Shown here piece after piece: positions 35,500 through 49,221 of a DNA stretch of 64,000 nucleotides. The notes beneath the pieces were generated by a model, which saw only the letters and a program-made list of their open reading frames with translations, made no database searches and was not told the origin of the DNA. Position 1 is the stretch's first letter. Every line of letters begins with the position of its first letter. Both the position numbers and the translations under genes were made by a program. Source of the DNA: Lamellibrachia luymesi (Eukaryota; Annelida; Polychaeta; Sabellida; Siboglinidae); assembly GCA_009193005.1 (NCBI GenBank), contig SDWI01000326.1:301338-365337 (forward strand). The letters run 5' to 3'.

Positions 35500-36260
35500 T
35501 TCGCCATATATGACAACACCTTGAAATATTCATGAATGTGCCACAAAGCCGTTAGTCTGCCTCGAGTATGCGATGATTTACCAAGTGTGCTATAAAATCG
35601 GATGTATTAATGGCACACATCTGAATGAAGTAATCATGTTATTTGCGATGGAACGGTTCCGTTGTTACCCAATCGTCTGATCAGAGAAATAGCTTCATAA
35701 ACCAGTGGTATGGCTACCTATGCGTTTGCGAGATTTGCATAAATTCCATGCCCTATACTTGTTTATTCGGCCACTTTGCCGCAGCTATGTGAAAGTATCT
35801 GTGTCTCTTGCTGACATGCCTCAAAGCCTGTGGCCGTCCGTCTCACGTACATAAGTCACAGACGGCGCATATGGTGCTTTGTCTGCGCCAGATGCACCGT
35901 CTTATTTCCGTAGGCTGTGCATCTCAAAGACGACATGATTGTCCATGGCTGAGATGAGATGGTCGGCAGTTGAAAGCGCCAGGCAGCGTAAGTCTGCACT
36001 TGGCAGCAGCCGGGCTTTTGTGCATGAGAAGGAGTTATGCACAGCTGGCATGGAGATAATCATCAGACTACAAAGGTGGTGGGAGAGAAAGGATGCGGCA
36101 GCTGAGTTTATGCATGTTTATGATGTTACAAGATGTCTTGCTGGTTGGTTGCGCCGTGGGTGGTTTTTCCCACGAGTTGCTGCAGCAATGCAGCGACATC
36201 TGGTGGTATTTTCATCTACATGTCTTGCAATCACTAGCACAGAAGACAACGGCTCCTATT
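35500..36260. promoter_or_regulatory. CpG-richer unique block with octamer site
   Basis: Non-repetitive block. It contains a perfect POU octamer, ATTTGCAT at 35733-35740, within GATTTGCATAAATT, and a one-mismatch X-box GTTGCTGCAGCAAT at 36176-36189. Open frames at 35939-36262 are not recognisable. POU and RFX motifs would fit neural or sensory enhancers, but this is inference. Confidence 0.3.
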
Positions 36261-36879
36261 GATGATTTCTGTTGGAAGTCCAAAATATTTTCCTGTTGTG
36301 TTATTGTGGTGGCAGGTCGTGTATCAGAATGGTCATAGTAAGAATCCTGACCCAGTATTGCAGCGCCACGAGGTGGTCATTCCATAAAGGGTCTGATGAC
36401 AAAGAATGTTTTAGTTTTTAAAGAATTGTACTCTCATGAAAAAACAATACCCCAACAAAGTTTATTCTTTGGAAGAATATTTGATTAAATTATAACCCAA
36501 TTTTCAGTGATGTTCAGTGGTTCCTATGCATCCAGGAAATCATGTCCCATCCAAGAAATAATTTTCCATTTAAGAAATGCCTCATCCAAGAAACAATGTC
36601 CCTATATGAGAGGTGTTCTCTTTCTAAAACCAGTTTCATTTTGTATCAAACATCTATGTTTTGATGTGGCGTTTTACGTTTTTTCCTATCTGATGGAAGG
36701 AATAGTTTCTCTTTCTAATTGGCAGATAATTATTATCCCTTTATAGGTCCACTGCCGTCATAAAACCGTTATGTTGTTATAATTTTATATACAGCCGTAA
36801 ATGTGTTCCATCAAAAGCATAAACCATCCTGTATAATACATGTTCTGGATTTACACAGCACATTGCCAAATAAATCCGC

Positions 36880-37340
36880 ATTAATGGCGAGCAAATATGA
36901 CTGTGGACAGTTCTGTGGGGGTGGGAAAAATCTGGGAACCTGAGCAGAGGGGATGCAATCAGATGTTGGAACAGCCTGTCATCTCATCTCATCATGCCAC
37001 ACACTTGCTGTCAGGGGCCGCCACCGATGCTTGTCATGGTAATGTCAGACGTGTGTGTTAATAGTAGCGGCGGTAACAATAATCATAATTGGCAGCTATG
37101 TTGGTCTGTCTCCTGTAACGTGATTATCAGTGCCCTGTGTTGTGTGGTGCACAAACTGTGTACTGATTCGCTGGGCAGATTAGCCGGCATCCATCCTCTC
37201 TGGACGCACCGCAAACATGCTTTAATCTCACAGGTTCGTCCAGTCTGGTCCAGCTCGAAACTAGGGTGTGTTTACCTCCCCCGAAGGAGTTTATTGATGG
37301 TGTACCTAACTTATTGTCAGGTCAGCACGTTCTGTGCAGA
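36880..37340. promoter_or_regulatory. Unique CpG-bearing block, no gene assigned
   Basis: High-complexity DNA with GGTAATGTC, GTTAATAG and CATAATTGGC-type homeodomain cores and several CpGs. The 149-codon plus frame (36994-37443) runs into TA and CA microsatellites and has no domain, so I do not call it a gene. Confidence 0.25.
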
Positions 37341-37362
37341 TAAGTGGCAAAACTTAAGTGAT

Positions 37363-37400
37363 ATATATATATATATATTATATATGCATATAACATACAC
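37363..37400. repeat. (TA)n and (CA)n microsatellites
   Basis: TA run followed by short ACAC and TATA tracts. Similar AT runs recur at 37551-37570, and a (TG)n run at 37916-37930. Confidence 0.85.
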
Positions 37401-38700
37401 ACACATAAATATACAAGCATATAATCTTAAGAAATGTGTGTAGTGTGTGTGCATGTTTGTGCACGTGCTTGTTCACACACCACACATATGAACACATAAA
37501 AATGTAGGACTGGCATTAAACAATTTTTTTTTAGTAGTCTATGATTAAACACATATATATATATATATATCTTTATGTATTTTACTCCAAGTACGCACTC
37601 ACCGATGGCTGACTGTAACCTCCTGCATCTGCCACTAGGTGGAGCTATTGCTGTCCTAGAACTGAACTGAGGACCGTTTATTGTGGTCATGTCACTAGCA
37701 TCTCCACCTGGAGATGGGAGCACATTTATGATGAGGAAATAATGGTTGGGAATGTGGGATTTGTACCTGTCTCCTGTGGGTTGTAGAGGCAGTGACGTAC
37801 CACTACGCGAATCAACCCTGCAATGATGCTGATGACGATACCGATGGTGACATTCCGAGACGCTGGCCTGCAGGTTTAGGTGTGTGTTTTGGTCTGAGTG
37901 AATGTGGGCTTGATGTGTGTGTGTGTGTGTCAGATGAATGAATGGGATCCCATAGTTCCCCATTGTAGAAGTAGTAGTGCTGGACAAATTCATGTAATAT
38001 GTGGAATCAAGGAAAGGGGTGCACTGCCAAGGGAGAGGAAGATGGATTGGGAAGTTGATCGGTCTTTTGCTGACTCACCTTCTTCTAGGCTCCTCTCGGA
38101 TAATGGTACATTGTGGGTGCAATGTTTATAAATCAGAATGAAATAATGTTTCGTTATGTGATCGAGTTGCCTGTTGGTAGTTATGTGTAGAATGTTTTTC
38201 AAGATAGGTTGGAGATATGAATTCATTGTGTTTATACTAAAATTCAGCATATGTTATTGCTTAGTTTGAAGTAACTATCCAAGTAACAGTTTCAATAACT
38301 TTTTCTTCATTTTTAACTAGTATCCACTGGACCAAAAAGCTGATAATGTTAACAGCAGACTTGTCATTTTTTTAATATCTTTTTAAGTGATTATATTCCT
38401 TTCATGGTAAAGCCATAAGTATAGTTTTTACTTTTACTACTGGTGAAAGTATGAACTGTATAGGCTGCAGAATCACTTGGACACGAACAGTACAGTTCAT
38501 CAGATCTTATCAAGAGTAAGTTGTTCTCATTCGAGTCCAGTGTCTCTTGTCAAGAATAATTGGGTGACATGTCCTGGGGGTCTACAACTTCTGTCATCTC
38601 CCACATGTTTTTTTATTTACTTTTGTTCATCTGCTGCTACCTCCATCTGTCCATCAAAAATGTTGCAAGTGTATATAATAAACCATAGATGGTTGATTTG

Positions 38701-38820
38701 AAATACAGACTGCATCTAGCCTGGAGGTATAGCAGTGATAGAAGGCTGTAATTACCTTCCCTTTGTTACCTGTACATGTGTTGGGCTGGCTGGCTAATTG
38801 CGGACATGCTTCGAGGGAGG
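38701..38820. repeat. 120-bp dispersed repeat, copy A
   Basis: Shares CTAGCCYGGAGGTAT, AGGCTGTAATTA, TTGTTACCTGTACATGTGTT, GGGCT and GGCTAATTGCGGACATG with copy B at 40626. The two copies stay alignable over about 120 bp with short indels and flank unrelated DNA. It is either an old interspersed repeat or a duplicated regulatory element (TAATTG core). Confidence 0.75.
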
Positions 38821-38899
38821 ATACAAATGAGATGTCTGTGGCTGCGTGGAGTGGACATAATAAGGGAGGGGGTGAAGTGTCCACGGGTTTCAATGCCCT

Positions 38900-40600
38900 G
38901 GCCCTCTGGCGTGGCTCCTAGTCTCCAACACTTAGCATTAGGACTGTTGTTCTAGCACAAGCAGTCAGGACCTTTGTCTGGGTAATGATCATTGTGAGAC
39001 CTACAGGCATCAGGAATGTTAGTGGTTGTAGTAACTGCGCCGTGGTGCATGCCCAATGGGGCAATTCCTACTAAGGCGATTCTTGTTCGGGCAATTTTTT
39101 TCATGGCAACTTCCTCAAAATAGTATTACTGTCGTAGTTGTTTTTGTAACTTCTTGCCCCAGACTTGTACAAAGAATGGTTCATATCTGAAATAGTGTAA
39201 TTGCTGAATGTTCTTTGGTTCACATTCTGTTATGTAAATTCTTGTTCTGATATATTTAGCCATAGCAAGTTTTGGGTTTTTCTTTGAAATATTGTCTAAT
39301 ATTTACACATTTTCATAATCCTTCAGTATTTGTTTAACTACCTCTCTGGTGGTTAGTGCTGTTGTAGGTATATAGTGTTCGTGCAGCAAATACTGAGCTG
39401 AATCAGGTGTTCTTCCCCACTTGCCTGTATTCGTCTAGGGATGTGGGACAACCAGGGGAGATAGCAGTTAATTGCCCAAGTGTGTGGAGTTTGATACAGA
39501 ACGACACCTGGGGAGGGAGCTGAGGAAATTAAATTAGACAAAATATGCTCAGGCATATCGTCCCTGCGTTGGGAGGTAGACATTACAGAGGGTCCTCAGG
39601 GTGGTGATTTAGTAAGTTGTTGGGGTGTCCCAGTCCGGCCTTAGGACAAACATGTGTTGTTGACATTTTGGCAGACACAGATTCAACTTATTAGAAGTGT
39701 GAGTCGTAACTTGTAGTAGAATCTTCCTTTTTTAACCCAATCCATGAAGTGTTTCCTCTACTTCCTACACCCGTACAGTCTCCATTTTTATTCATCTTAT
39801 CCCACTCCCTCTCCCTCTGTCCCTCCCTCCCTCCCCTCTCTCCTCCATTGATCTATTATATTGTGGATCAGGAAGACCCATCCATGTGGACAATCCGAAG
39901 TGTGGTGCTTAGATATATTTTTACAGTTTGAGTTGTCAAATCAGAAGACAATAAACACCCACCCACATTTTTGCCTCAACTCATCAGTAACATGCTTTGT
40001 CAAGGCACAGTTATTGTTTGATTTCTAACACTGTTACCTGATGTTCTTTGCCTTGAGGGCACATTTATTTGTTTGCTCTTGTATTGAATAAAACTATGAA
40101 CCATCTGTCAGTTTGGTTGGTTGCGTCCAGTCACGTATATGGTTATCATCACATTGGGTTGTGTTGTGGCATAATCTGATTTGTGGATATCCATGGTTCA
40201 ACAGTTTGGTGTTAATACATGCATGATCTATAGTGTCATTGGGAAAAAAGCCATTCTGGTGTTGAACAATATATAATTTACCTTCACAGTAGATTATTGC
40301 AATGATTAATCTATCTGTGGCATAAAGATACATTTTTTACATGACACAGTTTGGCAGTTGACTATTTGAATTATGTTTCTTTTATCCTAGTTGTTTGTAA
40401 TTGTCCATTATTTCATACATTCCTTCCTTAGTCCAGATGTTGAAATCCACATAATTATCTTCATTCTAACCCCTTGTCTACAGTAATTGGATGATATTTA
40501 CCCAGGAGATGAAAAATTTTGCTAGACAATTCACTATGCTCGTTCATTGGCTTTGGGTTCATGTTTGTTCTTTCAATCATGTCACTATGTCCATCTGAAA
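38900..40600. other. Intron sequence, no gene seen
   Basis: Unique DNA with a CTCCCTCC-rich run at 39800-39845. No supported gene. Confidence 0.4.
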
Positions 40601-40625
40601 CTAGGGTTGGGATTTAAATGTATGG

Positions 40626-40750
40626 TTTGAGATATGGGCTGGGTCTAGCCCGGAGGTATTGCGGTGATGACAGGCTGTAATTATCACACCATTGTTACCT
40701 GTACATGTGTTGGGCTAGCTGGCTAATTGCGGACATGGTTCCTGGAAGGG
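40626..40750. repeat. 120-bp dispersed repeat, copy B
   Basis: See copy A at 38701. Same orientation, about 1.9 kb away. Confidence 0.75.
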
Positions 40751-41479
40751 CTTAGTTATTTCTTGGAAAGGTGGAACGAAGCTGACCAGGATGCTAAGTG
40801 ATAGAATGGCCTAGGTGCTGTGTGGCAGGGGTGACAGGTCTTCAAGCCTCTCTCCCAGCCAGTTGCAACCTAAACTTGAGGTGGTCAGATGTTTAGTTAT
40901 GTTAAAGGTCCATCCTCAATTAAATTTGTTTGCTCATCTCTCGTTTCAGACTCATTTCAGGAATAATTGAACATAATCACATAGCGTCCACTATGAAATG
41001 CTATTCACATTTTTACAAGTTACCCAATCTAATGATCAACTGTTTCGATCATTTTAGCAAAAGTATGCACTCTTTAATTTAACTAACTGTGCATATTAGT
41101 TAAACTATTCACAATTACAAATTTGAACATCAACGAACCTGATTCATGATGGGCTAAATCAGTTGATTAGGGAGCTTTAATTTGCCACGTATTAATTTAT
41201 GTCCAAATATGTTTTGTCTATGATTTCTACACTTTCTTGTTTATGTATTATATTTATGTATTTATTTATATTATATATAAAATCACCGATGTACATTATG
41301 AAATGTTCAACAAACATAGTTGCAACAGCAGTATCAGTAACAGAAAATTGTCACACGCATATTTTTTTCAGAACCAGTTGTTGACAGGTCATACAGAACA
41401 TATGAGGAAGATGACGGCCACACCTGGCAATGTCTTATTACAGTCACAAATTTCGCCATGCTTAACAGTGGAATATTCA

Positions 41480-41790
41480 CCAATATGAGCCGTGGCTGTG
41501 TATAAACTTCCTGTGCGTAATGGCACCCTTGCAAAGTGAGAGCCATTCCATTGTGTGGCCGTGATTCATGGGGCCATTAGTGTGCATTAAGACCCTATTA
41601 AACCGGGCAACTTTTAATCGCCACGATATTCTAATAATTTTTGATTGTCCACGAGCCACCTCTGTCGACAGTCGGACAATCACTGGACAATACCACACAT
41701 GCTTTCGCGTAATTTCGTGAAACTGTAGAAATCTTGTTGGCGCCGTTGCCAAGGTGTTGGCGTCAACAACGACCGCTGCGAGTTATTATG
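41480..41790. promoter_or_regulatory. CpG-richer unique block
   Basis: Balanced composition with several CpGs in AT-rich surroundings, including GGCGCCGTTGCC near 41740 and GGCGTCAACAACGACCGC. Minus-strand frames cover it without a recognisable domain. It is a weak candidate regulatory element. Confidence 0.2.
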
Positions 41791-42950
41791 ATGCGTGATC
41801 GCGTTTGTTCTCTGTAGCTCTGGCTGGAACTGTCTGTTAAAGCCACTGAATGTAGGCTTTCTGGGTGGTTTTCACTTGAGTTTACCAGGTATACCTGGTA
41901 GTTGATGCTTGCCATTTTTGGACAATCTGGCTTCATCTTTGATTGATGTTCCCCTACTGCTACTTGTGTTTCTCTTTCTCTTGCCTCACTGTGTCTTGAA
42001 TGATGATATTTGCTAGGCAAGTGGACCTCGCAACATGGCCTTTTCATGACACTGACTGATACTTACATGGGGCAGTAAGCCACAGGGAAATGTGTATGTG
42101 ACAGAGGACTTTTTTCACAAGCACAAATCCTAGTTGCTCGAATAATTATCGTATTTTAACCCAATGAATTTAGCACACAAAATCCCATCAATCCCATCCT
42201 GTCAGTCTCGGTCAGAGTTGGCCAGTCCCAGAACCAATGGACTGTATTTTTAAATGCCTGCCTTATAGCAAGCCATTGGCTAGAGCTCGGTGTCTGTTGA
42301 GGCAATCATACCTGTTAGGGTAATTTATTTTACTTGTTATTGCAATCTCCATAACATGTTAGCATAGCTGCTATGGACATGGCGCACAGAAAAGAAGTTG
42401 GAAATACTTATCTAGGATGATGGGAAAAAACCCTATACAGGGAGAAGTATGTGGTCTCCCTTGTCTCACAGACCAGCGATCTTTATCTATAAGCCAATAA
42501 AAAAATACTGCCATATTTTATCACACTGCAGAACTACCAACATCGCAATTCTACTGACCAGTTTGCATTAACATAGGAGAAAACAAGAACACATCTATTG
42601 ATGGCTGCACCCACACTGTATGCGGTTATAGTTCATTTTTTAACCTTCCTCTAGAGACTCTGGTCTGTGGCGACAGCATCAGATATTTCCAGCTATACAT
42701 CGCGAGCAGAGCTTTGATATTATGTCACATTAATCTCTATTCTATTCTAGCTCATCAGTAACTTGCGCAGCTCTGATCTGGCATTGCTCTGGCTATTGGG
42801 CTGTTTATTTGGGCTCTGTAAAGTAGTTATCTATATACAAACAGTGAAACTGTTTTCCTTGCAGAACTACCTAGGTAGTAATTTTTATCCAGGCCTGAAC
42901 CATGCATGAAGTTTTTGTTAATATTTTTAATTTAGAGTCTATCATACACA

Positions 42951-43000
42951 CAGTGCCTTTGAGCAGGTGTTTCATGTTTAATAATAATAAATAAATACAC
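42951..43000 (+). mobile_element. LINE/SINE 3'-tail fragment
   Basis: GTGCCTTTGAGCAGGTGTTT, then ATAATAATAAATAAAT tail. Related to the fragment at 20101. Confidence 0.55.
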
Positions 43001-46000
43001 TTTGCTTGGTGTTGTTGAGAAAGCAGCCCATGGCAAATTTTTTTTGGACATCATCAAAATGTCTTATCAAATTGCAAGATCAACCATTTGTGTAATATAA
43101 TTTGGTTAATTATAAACTCATGATCCTTTTATGGGCTTGGTGATGAAATTTTGAGAGATTTGGCTCTTCACCAGATTCCAACTGATGAACTGCCACTTTC
43201 AGAAACATTGCTGAATACCGGTAGTTGACTTTGACATAAATATGACACTTACCTGCATGATATAAGATAATTTATAATAGCTGGCATCATGGGGTTTATG
43301 TAATGATTTACAGTCTGAGGAAGTGGTATTTCCAGACATGATTGATAGTATTTGATACATGAGTGTTAGATAATGTTCCAGTGATTTTGATGATATAGGC
43401 TTGCAACATTTGAATTTTTTTTGGACAAACTGTTCTTGCCTCCTGCCAGCTGACAAACATTGATAGATGTATAATGGACATGATGTTGTTCAGTGATATT
43501 TGTCCAAATGTCACATGCAGAGTTGTCAGCGTTGGGAATGTCACATTTCCTGGTTCCTAACATGAGAAGGCTAACTAAGATGTGCATGAAGAACGTGCTA
43601 ATTTGGACAACTCAGGAATGTCAGAAGTCAAAGCATTTCACTTGAATTTGTCATCACGTTAGAAGGAAATGCAACTGAAATATCCTCAACACTAATGCCA
43701 TTTAGCAATGATAGAAGCATCTATAAATGATGCATGCAGAATCATAAATCATAGGATGGCATTTAAATCATATGATGGCATTTATATGTAGGAACACTAA
43801 GAGGTGTAGGGTTTAAATAAGCTGAGTGAGATTAGTTAAATGTCTAAGACTACTGTGTTTTTACATTGGACGTGGGGAGTGGAGACGTTTGGTGGAGATG
43901 GTAGTAAAACGGGACTAGTTATGAAGAAGAGAAGGAAACATAAATCAACGACTGGTATCGGTGCCAGCCTCACCCCGGACCACAGGGAAAAGGAGGAGAG
44001 CAACAACAACGTTAACTCATCAAATGTTGTAAAATAGTGGCTTCTATTACTCACACAGCTCCATGAGAACATTATTTTGAAAGTATGCAGAGAATATATT
44101 TTTTTTATGTTAGTGGTGTCATTCCTTGCTACATGTATGTTGAAGGTACAGTCTGTTCGGTTTTTTTTTAAATCATTTTAAATAGTGTAAACTTTATTTA
44201 TTTTAACATCGTGACTGCCCAAATGTGTCTTAGTGAACCACAAACTTTTAAATCTAATTTGACTGTTATGTGTTTATGAATATGCCATTCAGCAGGCAAT
44301 AGAAACATATTTGTGGTGAAACATTCACATTAAACAGTCAAAGTACATTAACAAAATTGTGGTTCATTAAAACACATTTGGGTTGTCAGGGTGTTAAAAT
44401 ACATAATAGTTTATATTATACAATTTTTAACGATAAAATTATCAGGCTCTGTACTTTAAACCTATGAAATGTAGTCTGTTCTATCAGCAACATAATGTCG
44501 ACCCTTTGGTCAGCTATAGTTCCCACATGTCCCACACCGCCTTGCAAGCTTAGACTCTTATCATATGCAGCCAGAGATGGGTTAAATGTCAATGTAACGG
44601 GCATTATTACACAGTGGCGTCGAAGGTCTCTGGCGAAGGGCTGGCTCAGTATGATTGGGCAGTTGTGCAGAATGATATGTTATCCCATTCGCTGATTGTA
44701 TGCACAATATGCATTATCATGAGATTCACTAGGAACAATTTCCGTGAAAGCAAAATGTTAAAAGTTGAGGTTGATAGCATTTGCATCGTCGTATGTGAGG
44801 TGACTGTCGCGGGAAGATTTGTGTGTTATATGGAATAGATTCTTAGTTTGTTACACTTGCAGCAATTGGTCAGAGCTTGAGCTGTTAATCAATGTGAATG
44901 GAGCTGGCATTTAAAGTTGAAAATATTACAGTAAAATGTCTGGGGTAAGACTTTGCCTTATCAAATGTAAAGCCAAGTATGCATATAATGAAATGGATGA
45001 AATTTACTTTCACTGAGATAAATTTACAATTTAAGATGGAAACACTGCATTCTGACTTGGTGGAATATGGGAAAGCCTATTATTAGGGTCTCCTGGTACA
45101 GAATAGACCAGATCAAGGAAACCATTCTAATAGATTGATGGCATGATCTCTCTGTGGCTATATATAGGATGAATAATAACCAGGGGCATTAGCTGTGATG
45201 TGAGGTTCCCTTTGTTAGCTATTCTGGTCGAAATCTACCAAATATAATAAAAAAATCAACAGAACATTAAATTTATAAACAGTGTTAAAAATAACTTTCT
45301 TAGTGCTATAAATAGAGGTTGGCACTTTTGTATCTGGGATTCCCCCAAAATATGTGGAGATGTATTTCCAATACAAAGACATGCCAAGTGTCAAAAACGT
45401 ATATGTAGTACATGTCATTTGTATTATTTGTCCACATTTTCAGGATATTTTCTACAGATTTAGGAGTATGCCTTTGTAAGGACGTATAACATATAAAAAC
45501 TGTCAATAGTATTTCATGAAATTGTGAGTTTTGTGGCCCCTGAAGCCTTAATGCTTCTGTTTGTTGAGTGTACATGGTTGTCTTTGCAGTGGGATGTCCG
45601 ACGGATGTGTTCGCCCCCAGCGACTCTACACTCAGTGGCGCCATGATCATTCCAAACCAAAGTTGGTCACATTTTATTTACTCCTGTAGACCCATTATAG
45701 TGGATATAAATGGTAGAGCCAGCATGAAGTACATATGTATTTGTAAACCTTTGAAAATCTGACTGTGTTGCCCCACCAGTGTTGCCCTTGTTGTTTTAGG
45801 GAAGACATTCCATATGAGCAGTGCATTATTAAAAAAATTATGCAAAGTTAATCAGAATTTTTGGCAAAGAAGGCTCAAATTTGGGGAGGAATCGGGAAAA
45901 CTATTTTTTGTGAAGGGAGGAGATTTGTTGTAATCCATGGCATAGTAATATTAGAGAAAAACCCTGCCTACTGTAGTATTATTATTGTCACTTGTTCATG

Positions 46001-46600
46001 GTAAGAGTTTAGTGCTATAGATCCATTGGTGTTAATTATAATTGCCCGGCTGTGCAAGAGGAATTACATTAAAAAAATTCTTGGATTTCCGCTGAAGTCT
46101 TTCATGAACTAAGTTTGACAGTCTTGGGGATATTATAACATTTTGCTACAAGTTCAAAAACCGATTTTGCTGAAAGCCTTTCTTTTATGTCAGATTGGCA
46201 GTTTTGAACTCTAGCGAAAAAATGTAACTACATTCAAGTTATGTATTAGTTCTGATAATTGAGTTTATATGTTAACTAGGTAGATAACAGCAGAAAGCAT
46301 GGAAAAGTTGTGGCAGTTTGGTGTGTTGTTGTATTGACAAGAAATTCTGAAAAAGCTGCATATATTATGGGCAATTCTGGCATTATGGGCGTACATTTCA
46401 GAGAATTTTGGACTCTGTGAAGATGTACAATACAGCACAATTGGAATAGGTGGATTTTGAAATGGGGATAATGTGTAACCTACCTAGTACTATTAACATG
46501 CCAAATGAAAAACTGTGAAGTATGAATACATAAAAATATGACAAAACTGTTTGTACACTAGACTTTAAGCTTCCAAATAAAGTAGAAATTAATTAATTTC
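43001..46600. other. Intron sequence, no gene seen
   Basis: Mostly unique AT-rich DNA. A short duplication AGGATGGCATTTAAATCATA / ATGATGGCATTTATATG lies near 43752-43790. Frames at 43840-44072 on both strands lack any domain. Confidence 0.4.
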
Positions 46601-46636
46601 TTGCTAGTAACTTAGTCACAGGTTCATGTGTCTGTT

Positions 46637-48095
46637 GTTATGGACGTACGTTTTTCCTTTTCCTTTTTTTACATCTCTGAATGTTATGGACGTACACTTC
46701 ACATTTCACTATTTAAAATGTACAAATTACATAATATCAACTTCAAAACACTACTAATTGAAATACAATTTCAAAAATGCATATATTATAATCAGAATAT
46801 TCATACAATTTTATGTTATGAAAAAAAATCATAATTTTCAGCAGTTCCACTGGTAGCCTGATGGTCTGTCTGATCTCTTTCTTTTTGAATTCAAAGTATG
46901 TTGGCCTTCTCAGGAAGCCCTTTCATCAAGGCTCATGCAGCATAACTAATAAAGAAACAGATCCATGAGATCATTATGGCATTAGATTTTAAATAATTAA
47001 TTGTGAACAATTGCAATATTCAATAACAGCCATGCATATTTGAATAACCATGATGTACTAAAGTAGCCTCTTAGCAATACTCTAACTGCACTTGGTGAAA
47101 TAACCCAGATGTTCTTATGCAGAAAGATACACATGTCAGCTATAAAACACTTTAAATACTCCACAGCTATAAAACACTTTAAATACTCCACAGTACCAAT
47201 AATTAGTTATTGTCAGAGTGTTCTTAATATGCTACTTTGTTTAATGAACAAAATACACTTTGAATATCAGCTGCTCCACCAATAATGTTCAGTCTGTTCT
47301 CGTTCTTTTGAAAGACAAATATATGTTGGGTTTTTCAAGAAGCCATTGCAATCAGGCTGAAATGTAAAATAATGAACACTGAACAACTACAATATTCAGT
47401 AAAACATGGATGCATAATTTGTCTCACAGTCAACCATTAATTCAATAGATAAGGACATCCATCTAGATATTTAATAATAAAAATAGTCTTATCAAAACTA
47501 GCAAGTTGACTTCGATGTTGTCGGAGAACAAACTCATGTTCATGTACTGGAGTATTTATGTTCTACCCCTCACTGTTCTCTTTGGTTTTGTTTTTTAAAC
47601 AATAATTTTGTTCTGTTTATTTGTACATCTTGAAAATAGTTAGAATAAACTATTTAATTTTAGGATGTGAGATCTATAAGCACTTTTTCAGTTCTTCCCA
47701 TTTTTGCATTATATCTTTCACAAATTTTTTTTCCTAAATGGACCAGATTCAACTAAGGTGACAAGTCTAGAAGATAAACTGGCTTAGGAGTTGGGACACA
47801 TTCTATTTCACATATCCTTGGTTAATCAAAGTCCTTTGTTCTGATGTAATTGTATTTCACATCCATGTGCTTCTTGTCAATACTGATGTCCCAGTTGGTA
47901 TAGCATTCCAGTGCTCAGCATAGTAATTTTCCCTTATGACAGAACTAGCATTAAGTGAAAACAATGGTTTTAGAGCCACATAATGAGTTGAATGTGGCAT
48001 GTATCCAGTGTAGTTCCAATATTTGACAAAATGTGATAGCCCTATAAACTTTGCCCTGTGAGAATTGTGTTATGGACGTACAGCGTTATGGACGA
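46637..48095. repeat. Scattered GTTATGGACGTAC words
   Basis: The 13-mer GTTATGGACGTAC occurs at 46637, 46683 and 48069, with a fourth partial copy (GTTATGGACGAA) at 48084. A looser form, TTATGGGCGTAC, lies near 46384. Spacing is irregular. Confidence 0.6.
46857..47425. repeat. Diverged tandem duplication of about 430 bp
   Basis: Blocks near 46870-47040 and 47290-47420 share the same order of words: TTCTTTTTGAATTCAAAGTATGTTGG against TTCTTTTGAAAGACAAATATATGTTGG (short parts compared), then CAGGAAGCC against CAAGAAGCC, ATCAAGGCT against ATCAGGCTG, and ATATTCAATAACA against ATATTCAGTAAAAC. Between them lies a recent exact duplication of a 27-bp unit (47138-47191, AGCTATAAAACACTTTAAAT...). Confidence 0.55.
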
Positions 48096-49221
48096 ATAAA
48101 ATAAAGTTAAGTATTTGTGCATGCTCAGGAAAAAAATGTACTTTGCTTATTTTTTGTTTTTTGATTATGCAATTACTAGACAATAAAATAAAAAAAAACA
48201 TACATGCCTGATGTGACCCAAATTGGACCCAGGTTTCCTATAATCCTGCTGGACATAGAGAAATTAAATTTGACAGTTAGACAACTATGCAATCTATCTC
48301 ATCAACATGTTAAACAAATATGTAACAAAGAAGAAGATATGATGAAAAACTATGTTTTTCAGAAAGTAAAATTTTTCTGAAAAGTTGCATATTGTATACC
48401 ACCATCTTTGACATCAAATATTTTGTGATTCATGCAATGATATTGATCCATCCATCATATTTTGGCTTTGGTACAAATGTTTATCTTCCAAAGGTGCCCT
48501 ATTTACTTAGATAAACCGAATTTGAAAAAATTAATGTATGGTTGACTATTTGGCGGAATTGCCAATTATTTCCTCTAATGGGTGGTGCCATCTAGAGGAC
48601 TTCACTTCCTCACTGGTTGAGATGTCTGATGTACAAGTAGTGACACCTAGTGAATGATTGAAACACTAAAACAGGCCAGTGGAAGTTCAACCGTGTTTCA
48701 CTGAGCATGATTTAAAGGTTAACTTCTCAATATTTTTGCTCTATTCAACTAATAAACAGTTAAGGTTTTAAAGTGTCCTTTCTGAAATGATCAATCCAAT
48801 GTTTAATCATTGGACTTCGGTAATAAATAAAAGTGTGCCCCACTGGTTGTTCTATTTGAAATTCCTGGGGTTCTTACGCAATTAATATTATTTAAAATCA
48901 ACCAAGGGGTGAACATTACTAATAGTATGTGGGAAACATTTATTTTAGGATAATATATTTCAGGGTAGGCAGGATAAGAAAACCTCAATCCAAAACATTA
49001 TTCATATTCAATCTTCAGAAATATTGGATGGAATCATGTTATATTTTATTGTGTCCCATTAGTTGCATAGTTAAGGGTCTAAACTTATTAGTGGTGCAAC
49101 AGGTTATATACACCCCAAAGCCAAAGTGGGCCATGGCCCAAAGCCCCCAAATATGCCATTATGTCCCACATTAGTTAGTTTATTTGAAACAATCCACTAA
49201 CATTACAATGATCTTTTACAG

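Larger units (their letters stand above)
4210..49221 (+). other. onecut: onecut intron between CUT and homeodomain (45,012 bp, phase 1)
   Basis: The donor is GCAG/GTGAGT at 4209/4210. The acceptor is ATCTTTTACAG/CA at 49221/49222, with a short pyrimidine tract and a branch-point-like CACTAAC at 49195-49201. The split codon G+CA restores alanine in RLA-A-CKRK, the same junction sequence as vertebrate ONECUT proteins, so the intron position is conserved. The intron holds no recognisable nested protein gene on either strand. Contents are listed separately: repeats, LINE tails, MITE-like elements, X-boxes, CpG-rich blocks and candidate alternative exons. Base composition is AT-rich and CpG-poor outside the blocks noted. 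Confidence 0.95.
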
